From positions 62,001 through 126,000 of the forward strand of contig NZ_AZGB01000027.1 in the NCBI RefSeq assembly GCF_001435235.1: a DNA stretch of 64,000 nt. Reading direction: 5' to 3'. Made by a program: the position numbers and the translations under genes. The notes beneath the pieces are model-generated. The model was not told the origin of the DNA. It did no database searches and was given only the letters and a program-made list of their open reading frames with translations. Within the stretch, counting starts at the first letter, position 1; every line of letters begins with the position of its first letter. This stretch comes from Liquorilactobacillus ghanensis DSM 18630 (lineage in GTDB: Bacteria; Bacillota; Bacilli; Lactobacillales; Lactobacillaceae). Below, in pieces: positions 44,185-53,153 of this stretch.

Positions 44185-44281
44185 AAAAAAACATCCTCCT
44201 AACATTTTTCAGCTTATTAGCTGATAAAATTAATTATTTAGGAAGATGAGATAAATTTAAATATGATGATTAAAAAAATTA

Positions 44282-44767
44282 TTATTCTTTATGTTTGTGA
44301 AAATCGAATTTGTTAATCATTTTCTTGGCTTGTTTGATTGTACCATTAGCCAAATTGTGTAAAATCTCTTGCTGTTCCTTTTTTTGTAGCTTTTTCTGAG
44401 AAATGGCTGCATTTTTTAGTTCTTTACTTCGCGTAATAACATTTTCATCAGCATAAAAAAATTTGACAAATGTTTTTGGATCAACAGACCGGCCAACTTT
44501 AGGCGAAATTTTTAATACGGTTAAAGATCTTTTGTCAGCATATTTTATATCTGGATCCAATAAAGCTTTACTGAATTTAAATCCGTAACTTTCCAAAATT
44601 GATGATGCCTCATCAACCGGTAATGAAATCACATCAGGTATTTTAATATAGTCTTTTCGTTTTTCGAGTTGTTGATTTACAATATTTGCCGTTGAATCTA
44701 CAAAATCAGGTGCTACAGCATCTAAAGCTGTTTTAGTTAATTTCCCCAATATTTTCTTTTTTGACAT
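44282..44767 (-). CDS. PASTA-domain-like small protein in the invertible segment
   Basis: A 161-residue soluble protein. Residues about 40-100 resemble one PASTA repeat: IPDVISLPVDEASSILESYGF, then a VLKISPKVGRSV stretch and a final beta strand. The C-terminal 60 residues are lysine- and glutamine-rich and probably helical. There is no signal peptide or membrane span, unlike PASTA kinases and penicillin-binding proteins, so peptidoglycan contact is doubtful. The start is ATG 44765-44767 after GGGGG. It sits between hsdS and the recombinase and would be inverted with them. Function unknown. Confidence 0.65.
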   Translation of the reverse strand: MSKKKILGKLTKTALDAVAPDFVDSTANIVNQQLEKRKDYIKIPDVISLPVDEASSILESYGFKFSKALLDPDIKYADKRSLTVLKISPKVGRSVDPKTFVKFFYADENVITRSKELKNAAISQKKLQKKEQQEILHNLANGTIKQAKKMINKFDFHKHKE

Positions 44768-44850
44768 AATACACACCCCCTGAAAAACTTTTCTTTCCAA
44801 ATAATACTAAATTTTTAAAGTAATGTCTATTTATTTGTCAATGTACTGGA

Positions 44851-46056
44851 TTAACAAAACATTTTTTGTAAATAAGCTTTTTTTAGTTCTTTTAGTTTAT
44901 CCAGCTTATGCTGCTGGAAAGTGATGAGATTATCGAGTTGTTGAAAAAAGGTACCGATTTGCTGTTGTTCTTTTACATTTGGTATATAAATTTTTTGTCT
45001 TAAAAAATGCTTTGAGTTCAACTTATTTGATGAATTTCCTGATGTTGTAATTGATTTCGCAAAAATAGGTGCCATAATTCGTTCAATTTGTATTGCATTT
45101 TTCCAATAACTATTATCATAAACATTTTTATGTCGATAAATCGGAAACAATTCTGAAACGACCCCTGTTCCAATATCATTGGCTACAAAACGACCGAATT
45201 TAAAATTTTTATTATGGTGTCCCTCAAATGCAATATCCCCTTTCCTCATTACATAAGTACGAGTATCAATATTATTAGACTGTACTTTCTCTGGATCTTG
45301 AAAATACATTTTTGAAACAGATATCCAATCTTCTCTTCCTAATGAGCCATCATTTCGTTCATTAACTTTCTTAAATTCTTCCCCTAACTTACGCTGTTCC
45401 CAAGCATCAGTAAACCCTGGAAATCTTAATTTAGGTACCTTTTCACCATTTTTCGGAAATAATTTTTGCAAATAGCTTTTCTTGAGTTTTTTGAGATTAT
45501 CCAACTTACGCTGATGAAGAGTGATGAGGGTGTCGAGTTGTTTTAAGAAGATACCGATTTTTTTTTGTTCATCTAGGTTAGGAACTAAAACAGATTGCTT
45601 TAAAAAATCCTTAGAGACCAAATTATTCATCATAGTTGCTTTTGTGGTAGACATCCTCAGCTTTTGACCCATAATACCCTCATAGTGAATAAAATATTTC
45701 CAGTAACTCAAATCATACTCAGATATAGGCCTGAAAACATCAAAAACATGGGAAATAATTCCGTCTCCAATTGTATTTTCAACGAAGCGTCCATAAGAGA
45801 AATTCTTGCTTTTATGACCTTCAAAGGCAATATCACCTACACGAAAAACGTTATACGTTTCCATATATTTTTCATCTGACTTCGAATCATTAGGCTTGTA
45901 ATACATGTTTGCTACTGAAATTATTCGCTCTGTTCCAAAAGACAAATCATTTTTCTCAACGACCTTTTTATACAAGTTCTTAAACTTCCGCTGTCCCCAC
46001 TCGCCACTAAATCCTTTGAACCTTAACTTCGGATAACGTATTTTTTGCTGCTTCAT
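44851..46056 (-). CDS. hsdS: Type I restriction specificity subunit HsdS
   Basis: A 401-residue HsdS with the usual plan: TRD1 (about residues 20-150), a central conserved helix (KKIGIFLKQLDTLITLHQRKLDNL), TRD2 (about 215-365), and the C-terminal conserved helix (FFQQLDNLITFQQHKLDKL). Each TRD reads half of the split target. The two TRDs are similar to each other (both contain GDIAFEGH, KNF and GRFV). The gene overlaps hsdM by four bases (ATGA). Residues AWEQRK at the TRD1/TRD2 junction carry the 19-bp repeat also present in the silent cassette. Confidence 0.95.
   Translation of the reverse strand: MKQQKIRYPKLRFKGFSGEWGQRKFKNLYKKVVEKNDLSFGTERIISVANMYYKPNDSKSDEKYMETYNVFRVGDIAFEGHKSKNFSYGRFVENTIGDGIISHVFDVFRPISEYDLSYWKYFIHYEGIMGQKLRMSTTKATMMNNLVSKDFLKQSVLVPNLDEQKKIGIFLKQLDTLITLHQRKLDNLKKLKKSYLQKLFPKNGEKVPKLRFPGFTDAWEQRKLGEEFKKVNERNDGSLGREDWISVSKMYFQDPEKVQSNNIDTRTYVMRKGDIAFEGHHNKNFKFGRFVANDIGTGVVSELFPIYRHKNVYDNSYWKNAIQIERIMAPIFAKSITTSGNSSNKLNSKHFLRQKIYIPNVKEQQQIGTFFQQLDNLITFQQHKLDKLKELKKAYLQKMFC
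44873..44892 (-). repeat. 20-bp inverted repeat, copy in active hsdS 3' end
   Basis: On the minus strand AAAGAACTAAAAAAAGCTTA; identical to plus-strand 43171-43190. Confidence 0.65.
45388..45406 (-). repeat. 19-bp inverted repeat, copy in active hsdS
   Basis: On the minus strand TGCTTGGGAACAGCGTAAG; identical to plus-strand 42669-42687. Crossover here would replace TRD2 and give an in-frame HsdS of about 397 residues (217 retained plus 180 new). Confidence 0.85.
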
Positions 46057-47684
46057 TTGTTATCCCCCTGTTTATCAGGATGCGTTTCAACCAACTGACT
46101 AGCCATTTCTTTGAACTTTTCATTAGCTTGTGCAATTTCTTGATCCAATTGTGCTAATTCAGCTTTAACTTGGTTTAAATCAATCTCTGGTTCCGGTTCA
46201 AAAGTATCAACATATCGCGGAATATTCAGATTATAATCATTTTCTTGAATCTCAGCTAAGCTAGCAACATGCGCAAACTTGTCAACATCTTTTCTTTCCT
46301 GATAAGTCCGAATAATCTTATCAATATTACTTGGTAGAAGTTTATTTTGGTTTTTCCCCTTTTCAAATTCTTTACTGGCATCAATAAACAGCACATCCTT
46401 AGCTACTCGTTGTTTCTTTAACACTAAAATAACAGTTGGTATGCCAGTTGAATAAAATAGCCCAGCTGGCATACCGATAATTGCATCAATTTGGTTTTTC
46501 TCTAACAATGCTTGGCGAATTTTCGCTTCTTTTGCTCCTCGGAACAATACTCCATGCGGTAAAATAATAGCCATTGTACCAGTTTCATTTAAATGATAGA
46601 AGCCATGCAACAAGAACGAGTAATCTGCTTTGCTTTTAGGTGCTAAGCCGCTGTAATCTTTAAAACGCGGGTCTTTTAATTTACTGTCTTGATTATCCCA
46701 ATGAGCTGAATAAGGCGGATTTTCAACAATTGCGTCAAACTGCCGCGGATGATCAATTCCTTGCTGATCCAAGCCATCTGGCCAATCTTGCTCCAAAGAA
46801 TCAGCATTACTTAAAGTCATATTCTGATAATCAACACCATGCATCATCAAATTCATTCGCGCCAAGTTATAGGTAGTAGTGTTTAGTTCCTGTCCAAAAA
46901 ATTGAACTTTCCCGTGCTGGTATCCACCATGAACCTCATTTCCGACCGTTAAAAGCAGTGAACCCGAACCCATTGCCGGATCATAAACAGTGAAAGCGTG
47001 TTTATCTGACTGATTTTGATAAGTTACCAACTTAGCTAAAACCATTGAAACCTCATGTGGCGTATAAAATTCACCAGCTTTTTTCCCTGAATTGCCAGCA
47101 AATTTAGCAATTAAATATTCATAAACATCACCTAAAATGTCATGCCCTTGCTCATCGTTATAGTCAAAGCTGTTAACTAACTCCACAATCTTGCTTAAAG
47201 CTTTTGCCTTTGCAGCAGTAGTTGTTCCTAAACGAGTATTACTCAAATTAACATCGGTAAAAATTCCTTGAAAGTCATGCCGCGCATTTGGGTTTAATTT
47301 AGCATTTGTTTCGAAGTCATCAAACATTGCTTGAAAATCACTTGGAGCCAAGGTACTATCCTGAACTTTGCTGACAATTGTCGCCCAAGTATACTCTGGC
47401 GACATTGCATAACCTAAGCTTTGGGAAATATCCAATAAATAATCTTGCAGTTCATCACCTTGAGCTTCTTGTCGATAAGCTTCATTAATCGTTTGCTTAG
47501 CTGTCAATTCAACCAAATCTTGGCTTTTTAAGTAAGTTTCTTGATGTTCTGATAAATAACGATAAAACATAAATCCAAGGATGTAATTTCGATATTCGCC
47601 AGCATCCATATTTCCGCGCAATTGATTTGCCATATCCCAAAGTTTGCTGGAAATGTCCTTAGCCTGGCTATTTTGTTCTGTCAT
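46053..47684 (-). CDS. hsdM: Type I restriction-modification methyltransferase HsdM
   Basis: A 543-residue N6-adenine methyltransferase. An N-terminal helical HsdM_N domain (about residues 5-130) is followed by the SAM-binding motif DPAMGSGSLL (about residue 235) and the catalytic NPPY (about residue 322). It modifies DNA with two HsdM and one HsdS. The start is ATG 47682-47684, nine bases after AAGGAG; the ATG at 47702 would include that ribosome binding site. It lies between hsdR and hsdS. Confidence 0.95.
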   Translation of the reverse strand: MTEQNSQAKDISSKLWDMANQLRGNMDAGEYRNYILGFMFYRYLSEHQETYLKSQDLVELTAKQTINEAYRQEAQGDELQDYLLDISQSLGYAMSPEYTWATIVSKVQDSTLAPSDFQAMFDDFETNAKLNPNARHDFQGIFTDVNLSNTRLGTTTAAKAKALSKIVELVNSFDYNDEQGHDILGDVYEYLIAKFAGNSGKKAGEFYTPHEVSMVLAKLVTYQNQSDKHAFTVYDPAMGSGSLLLTVGNEVHGGYQHGKVQFFGQELNTTTYNLARMNLMMHGVDYQNMTLSNADSLEQDWPDGLDQQGIDHPRQFDAIVENPPYSAHWDNQDSKLKDPRFKDYSGLAPKSKADYSFLLHGFYHLNETGTMAIILPHGVLFRGAKEAKIRQALLEKNQIDAIIGMPAGLFYSTGIPTVILVLKKQRVAKDVLFIDASKEFEKGKNQNKLLPSNIDKIIRTYQERKDVDKFAHVASLAEIQENDYNLNIPRYVDTFEPEPEIDLNQVKAELAQLDQEIAQANEKFKEMASQLVETHPDKQGDNK

Positions 47685-47701
47685 GTTTAAAAACTCCTTC
47701 A

Positions 47702-50700
47702 TTATTCTTTTAAGTGATCAGCTAGTTCTTTAAACGCTCGCCGTAAGTGCGTTCGATATTTTAATTTCGGCAATTGCTTGATTTTCAAGTCCTCAGCGTC
47801 GGTCGCGTAGAGTTCTTGCGCTTCTCGAATTATATCATTTAATTCTCCAGTTTGATTTAAATCATCGGCGCCTGCTGAATGTTGTTCAATTAGTTGATTA
47901 ACTTTTTGCGTATCAGGAATATCAATTAACCCCCACTGACGCTTAAAAGCCAAAATTCGACTTCGTAATTCATTTTGCTGGTGATTAGTAATCAGTTCAT
48001 TAATATCCTTGCCCTTAACCGGATAATCAGGTATTTCAACTTGGTTATCCAGCAATGCTTGGCTGAAATTATGAACGGTTGTCCGATAGCTGTCATCAGT
48101 AATCTGTTCTGCAATCGATGTAATAGCTTTTTGAGTCTTCTTGGCAGCCGCTGTTTCATTTTCATGAACTTGATTAGCTAACTGCGCCAATAACTCATTC
48201 AAATAATCATAATCAACTTGAATATCCTTAACATGTTCCATTTTGAGCGTCAAATCTTTTAATTCAATATGATGTCTCTCAGCCACTTGCCTCCGCAATT
48301 GATTGGCAAATGTTGTTGTCAGCAAAACTTCTTGATCCGACGTTAATCCAACCGTTTGCAATAATTTTTCTGGATGTTTAACATCATAATGATCATCTTG
48401 TTTCAATTGTGCCATTAAGTGATTGTACTTTTGAAGATCTTGGTATAGCTGTTCTTGTTGATGCTCACTTGGCGGAATTGCCTGAAAATCAGTTGTTAAA
48501 TCACTAATTTCCGTTACTTTTTGCTTTAACTCTCCTTTTAATTCCTTATAAGTCTTGGCTAAGACCCCAGTGCTCTCCAGTCCCTTTAATTCTTGTTGGA
48601 CATCCGCTGAATCCGGATTTGCATAAATTGCCAAAGCCTTCTTCATTAATTGTTCACTGTGCTGTGGCCAACGATAATTCACAATATGACCAAATGGTTT
48701 TGACTGTAAATCAAAGATTCGATTCGTTCGTGAATAGGCTTGAATCAAGTTAGCGCCTTGCAAAAGTCGATCAACGTACAAAGTATTAAGCTGTGGTGCA
48801 TCAAAACCAGTCAATAATTGATCAACAACAATTACTAAATCCAAATAATTTCCATCGTCAATTGTCTTATTTAAGCGAGCGACTACATCAGCTGTATACT
48901 CTTTAGCCTGAGTATCATCAAAGTTTGTTCCAAATTGTTGATTATAATCTTGAATCGCTCGATGCAGTCCTAAATTATTTGTTAATTGCTGGTCACCATT
49001 ATTAGTTGCCTGACTAAATGTTACCGCAATTTTCAATGGTCGTTTTAATTTCCGATTTTGGCGGCAAAATTCATCATAATATTTAATTGCCATTGGAGTT
49101 GATGCTTTACCTCCGCCAACATGCGTGGTAAATAAAGCATTGAATTGATAATTATTTGAACGGCTGATCCATTTAGCCAAAACATCTTTAACCACTAGGC
49201 GAATATGATCCTCATTAAAATCATAAACACTAGGTTCAATCATATCATCCATGTCGTCTGGATTTAAATGTTCGATTCGAACTTGGATTTGTTCATTTGT
49301 CCATTGGGGATGAAGTTGTTTGAAATATTCCGGCAAATATGCTTCTTTTAATGTTTTTGAGGCTAGGGTTGTTTCAAAATCAACTTTAAAACCTAAAACA
49401 TTTTTGTCAGCAATTGCGGCTTTGATCGTATAAGAATGTAGTAAATCACCAAAAATCTGTTGTGTTGTCAGTCCCTGTTTTTGGTCAAATCTCGGTGTGC
49501 CGGTATAGCCGACCCAAGCTGAATTTGGAAAAGCCTTTTTAATCCGCTGGAGCATTTCACCCGCTGTTGAACGATGTGCCTCGTCAACTACAAAAACAAT
49601 CCGGCGATCCAACTTGCGTCCTTGACGAGCTAAACCATCCATTTTTTGTGTTGAAGTCACAATAATCCCAGTCGATTTTATTTTCAATTGCTGCCATAAA
49701 CGAGCTTTATTAGCTGTATCCGTTACTACACCATTTTGATTATTATCATCACTATCTGGATCATAAGCCTGATACTCAGAAAACGTCTGATCCGTCAAAG
49801 CTACCCGATCAACCAAAAAAACAACTTTATCAACATTGGGTAGGCGTGATGCTAACCAAGCTGTTTTAAAAGAACTAATTGTCTTTCCAGAACCAGTCGT
49901 ATGCCAAATGTATCCTAATTCTTGCGAATCAATCCCAAAGGTATGCTGACGAATTTTATTTAATACCTTCCGCGTTGCATAAACTTGATAAGAACGCATT
50001 ACCTTTAACATTTGGCGATTTTTTGTACCATCCAAAATCATAAAGTTAGTAGCCATCATGTGTGCCATGGGAATTGATAACATTTGATCACAAAATTCAT
50101 GCCAATCAAAAACCGGCAAATTATCTTTTTCTCGTTGCCAATGGAAGGCAAAATCTAAATTAAATAATTCTGCAGTGGTGTTAGCCATATAACGAATATC
50201 ATGTGGTAAAATAGCTACTAAAATTTGCAAGGTAGCAAAAATACCGCTATATTGTTGTTGAACTATGTATTTGTGCATTTGATTCAGTGCTTCTTTAGCA
50301 TCATGACCATCTGCTTTTTCTTCAATTTGAATAATCGGCAACCCATTAATCAGTAAAGTTGTATCAAACCGGCAATTGGGAAAGCCCGCAACTACTGCTG
50401 GACGTTCAATTTGATTAACTACCTGATAAACAGTATTTCCCGCCCCTATATTGTCCTGATCAAAAACCGTTAAATAAACATGCCGGCCATCGTCAAGATC
50501 AACCTCAACCTGTGATTTTCCATTCATACCATACAAAAACTGTCCAGCTTGATAAGGTGTTGCTAAATTAGTAATTACTTGTTTTACTTGATTAAACTCG
50601 GTTGATGATAACTGTTTTTGTTGTAGTTGATCCTGATTATTAACTTCTAATATTTGTTTAAAGTTATGCCATAACTGCTCAGTTGTTTTAATTTCTGGTA

Positions 50701-50788
50701 CATAGCGCCATTGTTTTGAACCGCCAATACTGGTTAAATACTGAATCATCTTATTCTCAAAAGGCAATTCTCGTTTTTCAACTACCAT
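47702..50788 (-). CDS. hsdR: Type I restriction endonuclease subunit HsdR
   Basis: A 1028-residue restriction and translocation subunit. The N-terminal nuclease has the PD-(D/E)XK-type stretch ending in IIQIEEKADG. The helicase motor shows Walker A TTGSGKT, FLVDR, DEAH in VVDEAHRS, TGTP, and a late motif QAYSRTNR. The C-terminal helical part contacts HsdM. Length is normal, with no frameshift. The start is ATG 50786-50788 after GGGGG. It is the first gene of hsdR-hsdM-hsdS. Confidence 0.95.
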   Translation of the reverse strand: MVVEKRELPFENKMIQYLTSIGGSKQWRYVPEIKTTEQLWHNFKQILEVNNQDQLQQKQLSSTEFNQVKQVITNLATPYQAGQFLYGMNGKSQVEVDLDDGRHVYLTVFDQDNIGAGNTVYQVVNQIERPAVVAGFPNCRFDTTLLINGLPIIQIEEKADGHDAKEALNQMHKYIVQQQYSGIFATLQILVAILPHDIRYMANTTAELFNLDFAFHWQREKDNLPVFDWHEFCDQMLSIPMAHMMATNFMILDGTKNRQMLKVMRSYQVYATRKVLNKIRQHTFGIDSQELGYIWHTTGSGKTISSFKTAWLASRLPNVDKVVFLVDRVALTDQTFSEYQAYDPDSDDNNQNGVVTDTANKARLWQQLKIKSTGIIVTSTQKMDGLARQGRKLDRRIVFVVDEAHRSTAGEMLQRIKKAFPNSAWVGYTGTPRFDQKQGLTTQQIFGDLLHSYTIKAAIADKNVLGFKVDFETTLASKTLKEAYLPEYFKQLHPQWTNEQIQVRIEHLNPDDMDDMIEPSVYDFNEDHIRLVVKDVLAKWISRSNNYQFNALFTTHVGGGKASTPMAIKYYDEFCRQNRKLKRPLKIAVTFSQATNNGDQQLTNNLGLHRAIQDYNQQFGTNFDDTQAKEYTADVVARLNKTIDDGNYLDLVIVVDQLLTGFDAPQLNTLYVDRLLQGANLIQAYSRTNRIFDLQSKPFGHIVNYRWPQHSEQLMKKALAIYANPDSADVQQELKGLESTGVLAKTYKELKGELKQKVTEISDLTTDFQAIPPSEHQQEQLYQDLQKYNHLMAQLKQDDHYDVKHPEKLLQTVGLTSDQEVLLTTTFANQLRRQVAERHHIELKDLTLKMEHVKDIQVDYDYLNELLAQLANQVHENETAAAKKTQKAITSIAEQITDDSYRTTVHNFSQALLDNQVEIPDYPVKGKDINELITNHQQNELRSRILAFKRQWGLIDIPDTQKVNQLIEQHSAGADDLNQTGELNDIIREAQELYATDAEDLKIKQLPKLKYRTHLRRAFKELADHLKE

Positions 50789-50943
50789 TTTCGATCCCCC
50801 ATTCAAAAAAATAATTATCTAAGTCCATTATAAAAGACTGGTCGTTTGTTAACCAGCCTAATCAAAGAAGTTGTTTGTTTCCTGCTACCTAATAATGTTT
50901 ACAAAAATAATAAAATTATGAACACCTAACCAAGAACTACTAC

Positions 50944-51549
50944 TTAATATTTCCAAACTTTGGATAATAAATTTAGTACTATGTTAAATATAAAGCAAAC
51001 AGCATCAACAACTGCTGCACAAGCATTCCACTCTGCAAACCCATCAAAGCCTAAAACTGCACTTGCTAATGAAATTATAATTGCAAATGGAGTGCTCAAA
51101 ACTAAGTAATTTAATGCACCCTTATTTTCGATTACAAACCAACCATTTGGAGCAATTAGTCGAAGGTACTTTTTATTAATTAATGCATCTACCACTTTTT
51201 CTTTGTATTGATATATTACTTTATTAACTATCCATCCTATAGCTATGCTATAAAAAGTAAGTATAGCAAAAAGAATCAGCAACATAATACGTAGATAATT
51301 TAATTCATCTTCTTGCTCTGAATTGTGACTACTTTTTGGAACAAAAATATTCAATAAACTTAAAGCTATAGCCAGCGTGGCAAAATTTTTAAACATAATA
51401 TCTGGTATCATTAGTTTGTATCCAATTTTAATATATTCAATCCCATTGTAAGTATAAACATTGCCCTGTTTATCCTCATAAACATTATCTTTTTTGGTTA
51501 ATACTCCTATAGGGTTAACTTTATATGGTGTTTCTATTCTTCTATACAT
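50944..51549 (-). CDS. Membrane protein of unknown function next to the restriction locus
   Basis: A 201-residue protein with hydrophilic first 50 residues and about four membrane spans (near residues 55-70, 85-110, 150-165 and 175-195). Codons are strikingly AT-rich compared with the core genes. I recognise no family. It is on the same strand as hsdR but upstream by 155 bases, so it may be a separate unit. Position in the accessory island suggests transfer with the restriction genes, but a defence role has no direct support. Confidence 0.6.
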   Translation of the reverse strand: MYRRIETPYKVNPIGVLTKKDNVYEDKQGNVYTYNGIEYIKIGYKLMIPDIMFKNFATLAIALSLLNIFVPKSSHNSEQEDELNYLRIMLLILFAILTFYSIAIGWIVNKVIYQYKEKVVDALINKKYLRLIAPNGWFVIENKGALNYLVLSTPFAIIISLASAVLGFDGFAEWNACAAVVDAVCFIFNIVLNLLSKVWKY

Positions 51550-51809
51550 TTCTATTCTCCTACACTTCTATTAGGTAACTCTTGGCAGTATTGATGAACT
51601 ATTATATCTATTTAAGCTAACATTATTAGCCTATCACGCTCCCTTCATTGAATTTACGAACCTCGTTTTAATAAAAAGAGATTAATTAAATTAATTTTTC
51701 ACTATATTAAGTTCCATTACATTATATATTTTTTCAGATATAAATAAAATATAAAAATGTAATAAATTTCAAATTCACATGTACAATGCTATTTAATGCC
51801 CTCTAAAGA

Positions 51810-51830
51810 GATGATTGTCTCACAATCATC
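51810..51830. repeat. Small palindrome upstream of the DUF4767 lipoprotein
   Basis: GATGATTGT and ACAATCATC are perfect inverted 9-mers with a three-base centre, about 36 bases before the -35 of the lipoprotein gene. It may be an operator or a weak hairpin. Confidence 0.45.
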
Positions 51831-51865
51831 ATCAAAAATTATCATAAAATGTACTTCTATTGTTA

Positions 51866-51894
51866 TTGATTAGTTATATATTATTTTGTATAAT
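51866..51894 (+). promoter_or_regulatory. Promoter of the DUF4767 lipoprotein gene
   Basis: TTGATT (51866-51871) and a perfect TATAAT (51889-51894) are 17 bases apart. The remaining 420-base gap around it has no ORF with a ribosome binding site. Confidence 0.65.
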
Positions 51895-51984
51895 AATGGA
51901 GGCTAAATATTTGTTTTACTTTTTTGAATATAAAAATCTACTAATTTAGCAGATAACATCGTTACAAAAATGGGGAGACATATT

Positions 51985-52908
51985 ATGAAAAAGGTACTTG
52001 TATTAGAGGGGATATTATTAAGTTCACTTGTACTTGCAGCATGTACTACTTCAAATAATCATACTAATTCATCGAGTTCAACTAGCATAAAAAAACAATT
52101 GAAAAGTTCCAAAAAAGCAAAAAGCTCTGTAAGTAAAACTACTCCTTCAGCAAACACTTTATGGAATACCAAAAAAAATAGACAATTAGCTCAGTTCATT
52201 GCTGCATGGGGACCAAGCATGAACCAAATCTATAAAGAATACACACCAGATAATAATGTTAATTATTATGGGGTTAGGTATCCAAATGAGTTAGCTAAAA
52301 ATACTACAGTTGTAGATGGAACTCCAGTATCCATTGAGTATTCAAAAAACGGCAAAGGTAACAAGGATTATGAAGTTGTGGCCGTGTATTCAGATGCAGA
52401 AAATCAAGAAACGATGAATGCTCATTTATATCTTTTCGCAATTCATAATAATCAACCAGTCGCATTAGTTACTATGCAAAATCAAGGAGCTGAAGACGGT
52501 AAGTATCATTTTTCTGAAACTAAAAATTCAGATGTAAGCAAAAACTTTAGTAGTATTTTTAATAATCAGGGTACTTCTTTTAAAAAGAACTCAACAACAA
52601 CCTCTTCAAATAAACTCGACCCAGATCATGTTGCAGCAACATTACTCGTTGAATGGCACAATAATGGAGATGGTTCTGATGTGTCGGCGGAATACTACGC
52701 CGATTCTACAGGCGGTGAATTTGGTGATGGTGTACTCCCTTCAACAAGTAAATACTATATAGTGGGTAATATGGTTAAAATAACAACCTATGCTGGAAAG
52801 CCTTCTCAACAGATACCGTTCTCAGAAGTAGAAAAATACTATGAGGAGCATAAGGAAACTGTCGATCATCAGTTATCTTTGATGACTAAAACTCAAAAAG
52901 AAGATTAA
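51985..52908 (+). CDS. DUF4767 domain lipoprotein
   Basis: A 307-residue secreted lipoprotein. The signal peptide ends in the lipobox LAAC (Cys20), followed by a Ser/Lys/Thr-rich linker. The main domain begins with LWNTKKNRQLAQFIAAWGPSMNQIY and matches the DUF4767 pattern found in lactobacilli. The last 100 residues form a second region of unknown type (DPDHVAATLLVEWHN). The start is ATG 51985 after GGGGAGA. It has its own promoter and terminator. Function unknown; cell-envelope location is clear. Confidence 0.82.
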   Translation: MKKVLVLEGILLSSLVLAACTTSNNHTNSSSSTSIKKQLKSSKKAKSSVSKTTPSANTLWNTKKNRQLAQFIAAWGPSMNQIYKEYTPDNNVNYYGVRYPNELAKNTTVVDGTPVSIEYSKNGKGNKDYEVVAVYSDAENQETMNAHLYLFAIHNNQPVALVTMQNQGAEDGKYHFSETKNSDVSKNFSSIFNNQGTSFKKNSTTTSSNKLDPDHVAATLLVEWHNNGDGSDVSAEYYADSTGGEFGDGVLPSTSKYYIVGNMVKITTYAGKPSQQIPFSEVEKYYEEHKETVDHQLSLMTKTQKED

Positions 52909-52996
52909 AAATTCTGTTTATGAATGCATTAAAAATTTAAGTTTTTTAGGAATACTCAGTAACATTATAATGTTCCCAAAAAAATTAGATTTTTAT

Positions 52997-53022
52997 GGAG
53001 TAGAGAAATCTGCTCCTTTTTT
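52997..53022 (+). terminator. Terminator after the DUF4767 lipoprotein gene
   Basis: GGAGTAGA and TCTGCTCC form an 8-bp stem with a GAAA loop, followed by six T. Confidence 0.75.
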
Positions 53023-53099
53023 ATACGATAAAATTGAAGTTAAAAATTCGCCCAAGCGTGTTTAAATTTCTAACTCAAATATACCTTCCCTATTAAGTC

Positions 53100-53130
53100 A
53101 AAAAAAATACCCACTCGTAAGCAGGTATCA
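53100..53130 (-). terminator. Possible terminator after the disulfide-oxidoreductase-like gene
   Basis: On the minus strand ATACC and GGTAT flank a loop, followed by eight T. The stem is short. Confidence 0.4.
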
Positions 53131-53153
53131 GCAAAGCAATTAATTCTCAATTT

